Of a DNA stretch of 31,899 nucleotides, positions 7,108-14,427 are shown piece after piece. A program made the position numbers and the translations under genes. The notes below the pieces were generated by a model, which was given only the letters and a program-made list of their open reading frames with translations, ran no database searches and had not been told where the DNA came from. The DNA is from a virus: positions 1-31,899 of the IMG/VR virus record IMGVR_UViG_3300021425_000109; one strand, 5' to 3'. The first letter of the stretch is position 1. Every line of letters starts with the position of its first letter.

Positions 7108-7617
7108 TTATTTAGGTTTAGTTAATAGTTGTTTATAAATAAGATCAGCAGAAACTATTGCTTGATCTAACATTCTTATCTGTCTTTTAGATAAAATTAT
7201 ATCATTGCCATTCTTATCTTTAGCATCAGGATCATCATACTTTTGAAAATCCTCAGTAAAGATAAATTGGCTTACATTATTCCATGCAACAGATCTAGCT
7301 ATAGATTCTTGTTGTGTCATGGTAGATGATGTACTTTGTGTACTTGTGTTTGTATTTGCCATTTGCTTTATTTTTGGTTGATTAAATTCTTTTACAATCT
7401 TAGCAAAGTTTTGACCTGCCTTCTTGTATTGATAACTTACTTCATCACCAACATTTAGATTATCTATTGTTGATTGTGATTTAGCTAAAAACTCAGGCTT
7501 TTCACCATTGTTTAAATGTAACTTGTATTTGAGATAAGTGTGATCTCCATTAGACCATGTACCATCATTCTCAATAAACTTTATTGTACTTGATTTAGTA
7601 TTGGTGGATTCCATCAT
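7108..7617 (-). CDS. Putative single-stranded DNA-binding protein (OB-like N-terminus)
   Basis: In this 169-aa protein the first about 75 residues are strand-rich (YLKYKLHLNNGEKPEFLAKS, NVGDEVSYQYKK, NFAKIVKEF), with the look of a small OB fold. Then comes a low-complexity linker rich in Thr, Ser and Gln (about 86-103), and a helical C-terminus. This matches phage ssDNA-binding proteins in layout. It is next to the SSB-tail protein and the helicase. The start used here gives MM; the second ATG is equally possible. It overlaps the coiled-coil gene by 23 bases. Confidence 0.55.
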   Translation of the reverse strand: MMESTNTKSSTIKFIENDGTWSNGDHTYLKYKLHLNNGEKPEFLAKSQSTIDNLNVGDEVSYQYKKAGQNFAKIVKEFNQPKIKQMANTNTSTQSTSSTMTQQESIARSVAWNNVSQFIFTEDFQKYDDPDAKDKNGNDIILSKRQIRMLDQAIVSADLIYKQLLTKPK

Positions 7618-7849
7618 AATTAGTATTTAAGTTAAATGTTTTTTTTTCTTCCTTAGTATCAAAACTAGACAACTCTAACCTAAGCATATTTTTATCATGC
7701 ATAAGCTGTTTGTTTTCTTTAACAAGGTCTCTAATCTCTTGTAATGATTTTTGGTATTTTTCTCTGAGCTGTTTTACTTCTAAAGTGAGCTCATCTATTT
7801 TACTGTCTTTTGCAGTAGGTTCTTCACCTCTTTTTCTAAATATTGACAT
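7595..7849 (-). CDS. Coiled-coil protein, 84 aa
   Basis: After a short basic N-terminus (MSIFRKRGEE), residues about 15-65 show regular heptad-like leucine spacing (IDELTLEVKQLREKYQKSLQ onward), so this is a probable dimeric coiled coil with an unstructured tail. It is the first gene after a 49-bp AT-rich gap that contains a candidate promoter box, and it heads the SSB-helicase-sigma operon. Function unknown; an oligomerisation or regulatory role is possible. Confidence 0.65.
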   Translation of the reverse strand: MSIFRKRGEEPTAKDSKIDELTLEVKQLREKYQKSLQEIRDLVKENKQLMHDKNMLRLELSSFDTKEEKKTFNLNTNYDGIHQY

Positions 7850-7873
7850 AGTAGTTAAATAATTTTTCTACTA

Positions 7874-7881
7874 CAAATATA
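7874..7881 (-). promoter_or_regulatory. Candidate Bacteroidota-type promoter -7 box
   Basis: On the minus strand the box reads TATATTTG, matching the known Bacteroidota -7 consensus TAnnTTTG. It lies 24 bases before the ATG at 7849 in a gene-free AT-rich gap. A TTG exists upstream (7911-7913 on the plus strand as CAA) but the 29-base spacing is longer than the usual 17-23, so the -33 part is weak. It could start the replication operon. In DNA this AT-rich, chance matches are frequent. Confidence 0.3.
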
Positions 7882-7898
7882 TATAAAATTATTATATA

Positions 7899-8291
7899 TT
7901 ATAATTTTGTCAATAAATTTTTAAAAAATTCATACTTTTCTTGCAGATCTATTATGGAATACTTAGCAGATTCTCTAGATTTTATAAGTAGCTCAGTAGC
8001 TTTATCTGTTTTATACTTATCATTTAAAAATAATGCAAATTTATATTGTTCACCTCCTCTAAAAGTATTGCACCCAGAACATTGGAGATTTACATTCTCC
8101 TCATCCCATCTTGTTGAGTAATGTCTCCTACTCATAAAATGCCCTGCATGTCCTTCTTTGTAATGTATCCTTTTAGCACATGTACAACATAGTCCATAAC
8201 CTTTAGAATCAGTATCTCTTTTTCTAATATATTCACTAAATACTCTGTCTAGTTTCTTTATTAAAGTCTTTCTTGATGGTTTTTTTGGCAT
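7899..8291 (-). CDS. ninG: NinG/Rap-like recombination nuclease
   Basis: The protein resembles lambda NinG (Rap), which acts on branched recombination intermediates. A zinc-finger/HNH-like core is visible: CCTC (C35/C38), HAGHFMSRRHYSTRW (48-62), then LQCSGCNTFRGG (69-80) with C71/C74. The length (130 aa from the ATG at 8291) is shorter than lambda NinG because it is essentially the core domain. A longer reading from TTG at 8297 adds only two residues; the ATG with its A-rich context is preferred. It stands alone between two AT-rich gaps. Confidence 0.85.
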   Translation of the reverse strand: MPKKPSRKTLIKKLDRVFSEYIRKRDTDSKGYGLCCTCAKRIHYKEGHAGHFMSRRHYSTRWDEENVNLQCSGCNTFRGGEQYKFALFLNDKYKTDKATELLIKSRESAKYSIIDLQEKYEFFKNLLTKL

Positions 8292-8297
8292 ACTCAA

Positions 8298-8426
8298 AGT
8301 TATAAAAATATAAATTAATGTTAAAAATATTATTATACAGTATATTTACACTATTATAAACTAGTATATATAATAATTATATTATATTATTAATAAATAT
8401 ATATTAATTTAACTATATAATAGGAA
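8298..8426 (-). other. Extremely AT-rich intergenic segment (possible origin or control region)
   Basis: This is the largest gene-free interval of the window. It is almost pure A/T, with many short TATATAAT-type inverted repeats between about 8345 and 8420, and carries no GC-rich hairpin or convincing ORF. It separates the lysis cassette from the recombination/replication genes. Easy melting and position make it a candidate replication origin or promoter region, but no iterons or DnaA boxes could be picked out by eye. Confidence 0.35.
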
Positions 8427-8549
8427 TTATAACCAATAAGGAAAAGGTAGACTATTCATTTCAAAGAGTTGTTTAGTTTGTTTATGACTTCCATCACAAT
8501 AACCATTTCTATCTCTAGTCTTACCACATTGACATTTATTTCTCTCCAT
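8427..8549 (-). CDS. CDGSH-type iron-sulfur microprotein, 40 aa
   Basis: This gene reads from an ATG at 8549 to a TAA at 8427. Residues 6-22 are CQCGKTRDRNGYCDGSH, with the three Cys and one His that in CDGSH proteins (mitoNEET/CISD family) hold a 2Fe-2S cluster. Compared with the consensus CxCx2(S/T)x3PxCDG(S/A/T)H, there is one extra residue in the loop and the Pro is absent. The rest is a short tail ending LPFPYWL. The start overlaps the holin stop (TAATG), showing coupling to the lysis genes. It may be a redox or metal-binding peptide; role unknown. Confidence 0.75.
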   Translation of the reverse strand: MERNKCQCGKTRDRNGYCDGSHKQTKQLFEMNSLPFPYWL

Positions 8550-8968
8550 TATTTTCTTGACTTTTCAAATGACCTACCTCCAAAATATGCACCAACCATT
8601 AACATAAGTAATTGATTTACAATATCTAACTCATATTTAAAAAAGAAACCTGTAGCATACACTATTAGCATAAATATAAGTGATAATGGTCTAACATTCT
8701 GACTAAGCCATGATCCTGATTTAGCATCTGCCTCCCATCTTCTAGTTACAGCCTCCATCTCAGCCATATCCATCTCTAATAACTTTAATGCTTGTTCTTT
8801 ATCTACAGGAGGTAGAGTATTATCTTTTTGTATTATGTTCTTTACTAAACCTAGTACCCCTTTATCAGGAGCTAGATCTACTAGACTGTTTAGAATCCCT
8901 GTCTTTCCTAGTAGAAACTGACCTACCTTTGTCTCCTTTAGTTTCTTTCTTTTCTTCTCTTGGCTCAT
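8549..8968 (-). CDS. Putative holin
   Basis: This 139-aa protein has a charged, amphipathic N-terminal half, then a conserved block WEADAKSGSWLSQNVRPLSL followed by a hydrophobic segment (IFMLIVYATGFFF), a second (IVNQLLMLMVGAYFGG), and a basic end (RSFEKSRK). This 'SWLSxNVRPL...GAYFGGR' arrangement recurs in holin-like proteins of many phages. It lies directly after, and overlapping by 104 bases, the M15 endolysin, so it would form the membrane lesion that times lysis. It is followed by the coupled CDGSH microprotein. Confidence 0.7.
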   Translation of the reverse strand: MSQEKKRKKLKETKVGQFLLGKTGILNSLVDLAPDKGVLGLVKNIIQKDNTLPPVDKEQALKLLEMDMAEMEAVTRRWEADAKSGSWLSQNVRPLSLIFMLIVYATGFFFKYELDIVNQLLMLMVGAYFGGRSFEKSRK

Positions 8969-9428
8969 AAGGCTTGTATTTAGTTATTTGTGTTATAGGA
9001 TCTCTGTATGCCTCTATAACTTGTTTTCTATTCTTACCCTCTATATAGCTGACATGTACCCATTTAGGAGTATCATCTTCATTACTGAACTCCCATATTA
9101 ATGTGTCAAAGTCTAGATTATCTTTTATGTAGTCAAATACTTCTTTATTAGATATTTTAGTAAAATCCATATCTAAATCTAAAGCACAACCCTGCATATG
9201 TAAGCTAGTTTTAGCTCCTCTAATAGCTTTATTTAAATCTTCTGATCTATAACCACTAGAAACATGAACAGGACAGTTAAAATGGTCTCTAATTGGCTGA
9301 AACACTTTCTCAGCTATTGTCTTAAGATTGTCTAAATGTTCTTTTGTAGGATTATTATCTATATTTAACCTCTTTGCTGTTTCACTTCTTACTACTTCTG
9401 CTAAAGATAAATTCTTACTTAATTTCAT
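8865..9428 (-). CDS. Endolysin, peptidase M15 family (zinc D,D/L,D-peptidase)
   Basis: This 187-aa protein carries the M15 zinc signature: SLHMQGCALD (75-84; H77 and D84) and WVHVSY (123-128; H125). VSSGYRSEDLNKAI (56-69) is the typical preceding substrate-side segment. It would cut peptide cross-links in the host peptidoglycan. The last about 35 residues are Lys/Arg/Ser-rich (RKDRDSKQSSRSSS at the end) and lie in DNA shared with the holin start, so this tail may be constrained by the second frame. There is no signal peptide, so release needs a holin. Confidence 0.9.
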   Translation of the reverse strand: MKLSKNLSLAEVVRSETAKRLNIDNNPTKEHLDNLKTIAEKVFQPIRDHFNCPVHVSSGYRSEDLNKAIRGAKTSLHMQGCALDLDMDFTKISNKEVFDYIKDNLDFDTLIWEFSNEDDTPKWVHVSYIEGKNRKQVIEAYRDPITQITKYKPYEPREEKKETKGDKGRSVSTRKDRDSKQSSRSSS

Positions 9429-9432
9429 TTAA

Positions 9433-9531
9433 TTACATTTTAATTTTACTTAACCACTTATTCCAAGCAGCTGCTACTTTGTTGTTAAAGTTTTCTAATT
9501 TGTTTGCTAAGTATCTTAATATTCTAACCAT
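9433..9531 (-). CDS. Small basic amphipathic peptide, 32 aa
   Basis: This short gene reads from an ATG at 9531 to a TAA at 9433. The peptide is helical and basic with spaced hydrophobics (MVRILRYLANKLENFNNKVA, then AAWNKWLSKIKM). It begins one base after the stop of the 50-aa membrane protein and ends four bases before the endolysin start, so it is part of the lysis cassette chain. Amphipathic peptides at this site could assist membrane disruption; that is inference and no family is recognised. Confidence 0.5.
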   Translation of the reverse strand: MVRILRYLANKLENFNNKVAAAWNKWLSKIKM

Positions 9532-9532
9532 A

Positions 9533-9685
9533 TTATTTCTTTTTTTGAGTGTTTAGTAATTGATTAATTTTTATTATTGTATATATTAAAGTTGCTATAA
9601 TTAAAAGTCCTTGCAAACCTTCATTAATTTCTGCTATTGTGATTATGTATACAAATACTCCTAAAAATGTTGGTTCCCAATTCAT
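9533..9685 (-). CDS. Small membrane protein in lysis cassette, 50 aa
   Basis: This gene reads from an ATG at 9685 to a TAA at 9533. Two hydrophobic stretches (FLGVFVYIITIAEI at about 7-20 and LQGLLIIATLIYTIIKI at about 24-40) are separated by a short NEG turn, followed by a basic tail ending QKKK. This helical-hairpin topology is typical of small class II-like holins or antiholins. It lies upstream of the endolysin and 13 bases after the fibre gene. With the 139-aa holin candidate downstream of the endolysin, the phage may carry a holin/antiholin pair. Confidence 0.6.
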   Translation of the reverse strand: MNWEPTFLGVFVYIITIAEINEGLQGLLIIATLIYTIIKINQLLNTQKKK

Positions 9686-9698
9686 AATGTTTTATTTT

Positions 9699-10577
9699 TT
9701 AATTTATAAAATTCAATAAATTCATAGTATATTGCCTTGTTGTGTAACCACTTTTTGTGAAAACTAAAATATTTTCTGTTGTTGTAGGAATACTAGATTT
9801 AACTACACATAAATCACAACTTTGGTAAGCTCCTCCTGCTCCATTATAATTCCATTCAAAACTTCTTGTATATGTAGCACTTTGATAACCTTGCAAACTA
9901 CCACTATAATCTTTTCTACATTGATTAGGACATGTATTTAGATATGTTGTTGTGTATTTTTGATAATAATTATATGTTTGAGTTTGTGCAGTTGTATTAA
10001 AGTGAGTTTGTACCAAACTATTTATTATATTATTTTTACAACCATTAGCATAAGTATAAATGTTTTGATCACCACTAATTGAAATATTACTTGCAGTTAT
10101 TGGTACATATGGTGCAGGTATTGTAACAGAACCTGCATAAACATTTGTTGTACCTGCTGAATTTGTAGCATATATCCAACCATGATAAGTTGTATTATTA
10201 CTAAAACCTGTTGCATCAGGATATTTATAAGAATATATACCCCATGATGTACCATGTTGATATGTTGTAGCATTATTAATATCAGAACTTGTACCTACTT
10301 TTATCCCATAAGCTGTAACAGCTCCACCACCAGTAGAATTTAATATACCATATATTCCAATTCTTCCATCAGGATTAGCTGTGAAAAAATTAACACTACC
10401 TATTGTTGGAGGCACTACACTTGAATAAGAGTAAAATTCTGACATGCTATCAGGTTCTGAAAACCCTGCATCATTTGATAATGTGCCTAAACTAACATTA
10501 TCATCAGTATCATTACCATTTATTTCTTGGTTTATATCTGCTCTTAATCTTAACTGTCCTGAACTTGGTACTGGCAT
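9699..10577 (-). CDS. Fibre/adhesin-like virion protein, 292 aa
   Basis: The N-terminus (PVPSSGQLRLRADINQEING, then SLGTLSNDAGFSEPDSMSEF) is of a kind common at the start of flavobacterial phage tail appendage proteins. The middle (about 55-155) is beta-rich with a fibronectin-like pattern (TAYGIKVGTS, NTTYHGWIYATNSAGT). The C-terminal part contains paired cysteines (CPNQC and CDLC) and many Tyr/Thr. It is last in the fibre cluster before lysis. It is likely a receptor-binding or decoration protein, but no binding target can be inferred. Confidence 0.6.
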   Translation of the reverse strand: MPVPSSGQLRLRADINQEINGNDTDDNVSLGTLSNDAGFSEPDSMSEFYSYSSVVPPTIGSVNFFTANPDGRIGIYGILNSTGGGAVTAYGIKVGTSSDINNATTYQHGTSWGIYSYKYPDATGFSNNTTYHGWIYATNSAGTTNVYAGSVTIPAPYVPITASNISISGDQNIYTYANGCKNNIINSLVQTHFNTTAQTQTYNYYQKYTTTYLNTCPNQCRKDYSGSLQGYQSATYTRSFEWNYNGAGGAYQSCDLCVVKSSIPTTTENILVFTKSGYTTRQYTMNLLNFIN

Positions 10578-10579
10578 AA

Positions 10580-11002
10580 CTATATATCTGTTAAATTTTC
10601 AAATGTTTCTTCTTTTTTTAAATCATCATAGCATTGTTGCCATAAATTTTGATCTTTATCTACAGGCTGTAACTCTCTCACATGATGAAAAAGAAAATTT
10701 TCTTGATCTGCATTTCTTTCTTCTTTAGAGTTGTAAGCTGCTATATGGTAATGTATACCTTCATTTTTATGCTCTCCAACAAAGTTGTAAATTACATCAA
10801 TCTGTTTTACCCATAAATAAACATAATCATAAGTAGCAGATGTCATTATTTGTTTTGGTTCTTGTATAGTTTCTGTTGTTCCTGCTTTATGATAGTTTAT
10901 GTCATTTTCATCCATCTCCTCAGGATATGTTACTACTTGATCTACTAGTTCATCATCACTATAATATATATTTGTCCATGTTATTCTTCCTTCTAATGCC
11001 AT
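10580..11002 (-). CDS. Hypothetical protein between two fibre genes, 140 aa
   Basis: This acidic, mixed alpha/beta protein starts ALEGRITWTNIYYSD and has a Tyr- and His-rich middle (YDYVYLWVKQIDVIYNF, GIHYHIAAYN). It is packed 3 bases after the S74 fibre and 2 bases before the 292-aa fibre-like gene, so it probably serves tail-appendage assembly or is a small virion subunit. I do not recognise a family and see no catalytic motif. Confidence 0.6.
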   Translation of the reverse strand: MALEGRITWTNIYYSDDELVDQVVTYPEEMDENDINYHKAGTTETIQEPKQIMTSATYDYVYLWVKQIDVIYNFVGEHKNEGIHYHIAAYNSKEERNADQENFLFHHVRELQPVDKDQNLWQQCYDDLKKEETFENLTDI

Positions 11003-11005
11003 TTT

Positions 11006-13831
11006 TTATTTATTTAAACAATTACACTTATCTTTTAATTCTTTTACAGCTTCAATTAAAAGTCCAATTAATCCATTATAATCAACTGCTTTAAAACTAT
11101 TTTCATTTTTAAGGCTATCAACCTCTCTTACAAGCTCAGGCATTACTTTCTCTAGCTCTTGTGCTATAATACCACCTGATCTTTTATCATCTCTATCAAT
11201 CCAATCAAATGTTACACCTCTTAACTGGTCTAACTTTTCTAATGGATTCTCAATTACTTTTACATTTTCTTTTAATCTCTCATCAGAAGGTGTAGTAGTT
11301 GAGTATGCAATCACATCTCCATCTGCATGGAAATCTCCATCAGCTTCAAATCTAAACTCATTAGAACCATTTATGTAAAGGTCTATTTGAGTATTATCAG
11401 TAAACTCCATGTAATCTGTAGAATCAAGACCAATGTATTGTACATTTCTAAGATCTGTATCAACCTTAGCTGCTGTCACAGCTCCTGCTGCAATCATATC
11501 TGTAGCTATCTGTACCTCTGCAATAGTTCCTGCTGCTGTACCACCTAGTACTCTGTTAGCAGTTACTAAATCTTGCATCTTATCATAAGTTACTGCATCA
11601 CTAGCAATAGTTAAGGCAACTGATCCAGTAACATCTCCAGTATGTGTTTGGTTATAAAGATTAGTAGAACCTTGTGTAAGGTCATCAGATGTCTTAGTTC
11701 CTAGCTGAGTATCAAACCTTGCATTTGTGTAGTACAAGTTTGCAGCTCCTTCTGAAAGATCATCTGTATCTTTAGTAGCAAGTCTAGTATCAAAGTCAGT
11801 ATTTGCCCTTGTAGAAGTATAATATAAGTTGCTTGAGCCTTCAGTTAAATTATCAGTAGTTGAACTTGATTCATCTAATAATGTAATCCAGTTACCTGCA
11901 TGTGCAAAATACCCTTTTCCAGTACCATGTACATGAGCAAACATTCCATGATATGTACTAGCACTTGGCAAATCTCCTATTAAACTAAATACATTTGCAT
12001 AATATAACTTACCTGTTGTAGTGATGTTATATGATTGAGCATCTAAGTTTGCTGATAATTGTGGTGAAGTATCTTCTGATAATGCATTAATAGATACTGC
12101 TTGTACTCTAGCATCAGTATAGTAAAGATTGGCTGAACCCTCAGATAAATTGTCTGTATCTTTTGTTGCAAACCTTGTGTCAAAATCAGTATTACTTCTT
12201 GTGGTTGTGTAATAAAGATTTGTTGAGCCTTCACTTACTGAATCAGTATCAAAGCTAATATTAGCAGATCCATCAAATGACACACCATTTATTGTTCTAG
12301 ATGTCTCAAGAGTTGAAGCAGTACTTGCTGCAATTCCTAAACCATCTACATAAGCCTTTGTAATGTGTGCTTGTACTTCTGATGTACTAGGTCCTGTATA
12401 TGTAAATACTCCTGTTGTGTTGTTATAACTAAAACTTCCATCACCTCCTGCATCTACTGCACTAAAATCTGATAATCCAATACCACTTTGTGTAGAGGAA
12501 ATAGTTAGTGTGTTATTTACATCACTATATGTTAATCCAATTCCTGAACCTGCTACAAGTAAATTGTTTACTGCATCATCTGTTCTTTCTTGAGTAAAGT
12601 ATAAATTAGCACTCCCTTCAGGTAAGTCATCTGTATTTACTTGACCTGCTCCAGTTCCAAAGTCTATTAAGTCATCACTAATGGAATCTGCTGCTAAACT
12701 AACAGCTCCACTTGATACACTAAAGTGATCAGATGAGAAACTAGCAACACCTTTTGTAGATGTAGTTGCATCATCCCCTGCAATTGTCAAGTTTGGATAT
12801 GTGCCTCCTGAAGTCAATCCATTACTACTTGTTAAAGCTACTGTTTGATCAGGTGCTGTGTTGGCTATTGTTAAAGAATTAGCTACATCATCATATGTTG
12901 CAGAAATTCCTGTAGATGCTACTACTAAATTAGCCACTCTATCATCTACTCTCTCATCTGTAAAATAAAGGTTTGCACCTTCAGTTAAATCTGTTGTTGA
13001 TTTACTTGATAAATCTAAATTTGCTCCTGTATTCAATGCAATTCTAGCATCTGCTCTTGCATTTGTAAAATACAAATTGGCTCCCTCAGAAAGATCTGTT
13101 GTAGATTTGCCTGTAAAAGCAGAATCAAACCTTGTAGTAGTGTAATACAAATTGGCTCCTTCTGTAATATTGTCTGTTGTTAGTGAAATGTCAGAACTTC
13201 CATTAAAAGCTACACCTGCAATATTTCTACTAGTCTCTAATGTAGTTGCAGTATCTGCATTACCTGTTAATGCTCCTGTAAAAGTTGTAGCTGCTACACT
13301 TGTTAAACCACTTATGTTTGGATTAAGTGATATTGTTAGTGCATTACCTGTTGAATTTGTCTGAATTTCATTTGTAGTACCTACTATAGATAGTACTTCT
13401 GAATCTAAATCAATAGATTGCTGACCTCCTGAATCACCTTGAAAGTCTAAATCTGATGCTGTTACTTGTGCATCTACATATGCTTTAATTGATTGTTGAG
13501 TTGCTAAAGCTGTTGAACTATTAGAACTCATGTTATCTTCATCTAAGATATCAGTCATGGTTAATACACCATCTGATAATGATCCAAAAGTAAGTGTTCC
13601 TGATACTGTTGAGTTTCCTGAGATATTACCACTAAGGTCTCCTACAAAGCTATTAGCTGTTATAGTGCCTGTTGCTGTTAAATCTCCTGCATTGTTAAGG
13701 CTAATCCCTGTTTCTGTTCCCAAACCATCAGAAATCACCTTTAAACTAGCTGATAATCCATCATTATCTCCAACCTTTAGTAGTGAATCATAACTTGATG
13801 CAATAGATATTCCTGTTAAACTACTTGCCAT
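11006..13831 (-). CDS. Tail fibre with C-terminal S74 self-cleaving chaperone domain
   Basis: This 941-aa protein has a repetitive shaft with at least eight copies of a motif like EGANLYYTTTRFD (also FTNARAD, FTDERVD, FTQERTD, YTDARV), usual for trimeric beta-structured fibres. The last 93 residues are an intramolecular chaperone (peptidase S74): S849-D-E-R-L-K854 is the Ser/Lys cleavage site, followed by GGIIAQELEKVMPELV and FKAVDYNGLIGLLIEAVKEL. The chaperone trimerises the fibre and then cuts itself off. A CNC near the end is unusual but harmless. The leader AAATAAAAATG shows the Bacteroidota-type A-rich start. Confidence 0.93.
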   Translation of the reverse strand: MASSLTGISIASSYDSLLKVGDNDGLSASLKVISDGLGTETGISLNNAGDLTATGTITANSFVGDLSGNISGNSTVSGTLTFGSLSDGVLTMTDILDEDNMSSNSSTALATQQSIKAYVDAQVTASDLDFQGDSGGQQSIDLDSEVLSIVGTTNEIQTNSTGNALTISLNPNISGLTSVAATTFTGALTGNADTATTLETSRNIAGVAFNGSSDISLTTDNITEGANLYYTTTRFDSAFTGKSTTDLSEGANLYFTNARADARIALNTGANLDLSSKSTTDLTEGANLYFTDERVDDRVANLVVASTGISATYDDVANSLTIANTAPDQTVALTSSNGLTSGGTYPNLTIAGDDATTSTKGVASFSSDHFSVSSGAVSLAADSISDDLIDFGTGAGQVNTDDLPEGSANLYFTQERTDDAVNNLLVAGSGIGLTYSDVNNTLTISSTQSGIGLSDFSAVDAGGDGSFSYNNTTGVFTYTGPSTSEVQAHITKAYVDGLGIAASTASTLETSRTINGVSFDGSANISFDTDSVSEGSTNLYYTTTRSNTDFDTRFATKDTDNLSEGSANLYYTDARVQAVSINALSEDTSPQLSANLDAQSYNITTTGKLYYANVFSLIGDLPSASTYHGMFAHVHGTGKGYFAHAGNWITLLDESSSTTDNLTEGSSNLYYTSTRANTDFDTRLATKDTDDLSEGAANLYYTNARFDTQLGTKTSDDLTQGSTNLYNQTHTGDVTGSVALTIASDAVTYDKMQDLVTANRVLGGTAAGTIAEVQIATDMIAAGAVTAAKVDTDLRNVQYIGLDSTDYMEFTDNTQIDLYINGSNEFRFEADGDFHADGDVIAYSTTTPSDERLKENVKVIENPLEKLDQLRGVTFDWIDRDDKRSGGIIAQELEKVMPELVREVDSLKNENSFKAVDYNGLIGLLIEAVKELKDKCNCLNK

Positions 13832-13919
13832 TTTTATTTATTTTAAATTTGTTATTTATATATCTCATTAACTTTATAATGTTTTTTTCCTTAGGTTTAT
13901 ATATTTTCATATCAATGTT

Positions 13920-14426
13920 TTATAGTACCCAACCCTGAAATGTAGGCTCATCTCTATCAGGATATATATCATCATTTGTGTTAGATGTATATTCAGGATA
14001 GCTTTGTTGATTAAAATCCATGAATTGTATAAACCTTCTTGTGTAGTATTCAGCTAAACTTCTCTCTTTTTCAACTAAATAATCCACCTCTGCCTTTTCT
14101 ACTGTCTCTGCATTTTCAGAAACATGCTTAAATATTCCACCATTCTTAATTTGATAACTATGAAATGGTAAAAAGTCTACCATAGCATAATGAATTAACA
14201 TAGGTTGAACATAATCTACTAATAATGTCTCATATACTGTCCCAGTTATAGAACCATCATCAATCATTGTTTTTATTTTGTTATATAGATCTGTACCTAG
14301 ATAGTTCTGAATATGAATAGTTTGTGCAATATCTATGAAATGCATTAACTTATCTGCCTGAACATTACCATCAATTATAGTGTTCTTTACTAAATCATCT
14401 CTATTTATAAATAATACTTTTGCCAT
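13920..14426 (-). CDS. Head-tail connector / adaptor protein (DUF6712-like)
   Basis: This 168-aa, mostly helical protein directly follows the portal with a one-base gap. The pattern (IDIAQTIHIQNYLGTDLYNK, DYVQPMLIHYAMVDFLPFHS, then a Tyr/Phe-rich C-terminus) matches the connector proteins I know from Bacteroidota phages (DUF6712 type), which bind under the portal ring. Position next to the portal supports this. It ends 88 bases before the S74 fibre. Confidence 0.6.
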   Translation of the reverse strand: MAKVLFINRDDLVKNTIIDGNVQADKLMHFIDIAQTIHIQNYLGTDLYNKIKTMIDDGSITGTVYETLLVDYVQPMLIHYAMVDFLPFHSYQIKNGGIFKHVSENAETVEKAEVDYLVEKERSLAEYYTRRFIQFMDFNQQSYPEYTSNTNDDIYPDRDEPTFQGWVL

Positions 14427-14427
14427 C

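Noticed and set aside
8292-8302. TTG start for NinG and a TAACTTTG promoter-like box in the same bases
   Set aside because: The ATG at 8291 is a better start. As a promoter the box would place transcription at the ATG itself, and no TTG lies at the right distance upstream.
11006-13831. Repeats in the fibre gene as a diversity-generating retroelement target
   Set aside because: No reverse transcriptase or template repeat is present. The repeats are the ordinary structural repeats of a beta-type fibre.
13821-13910. A 29-codon minus-strand ORF in front of the S74 fibre gene
   Set aside because: It is Lys/Asn/Ile-rich as expected for AT-rich intergenic sequence, overlaps the fibre start, and has no recognisable feature.
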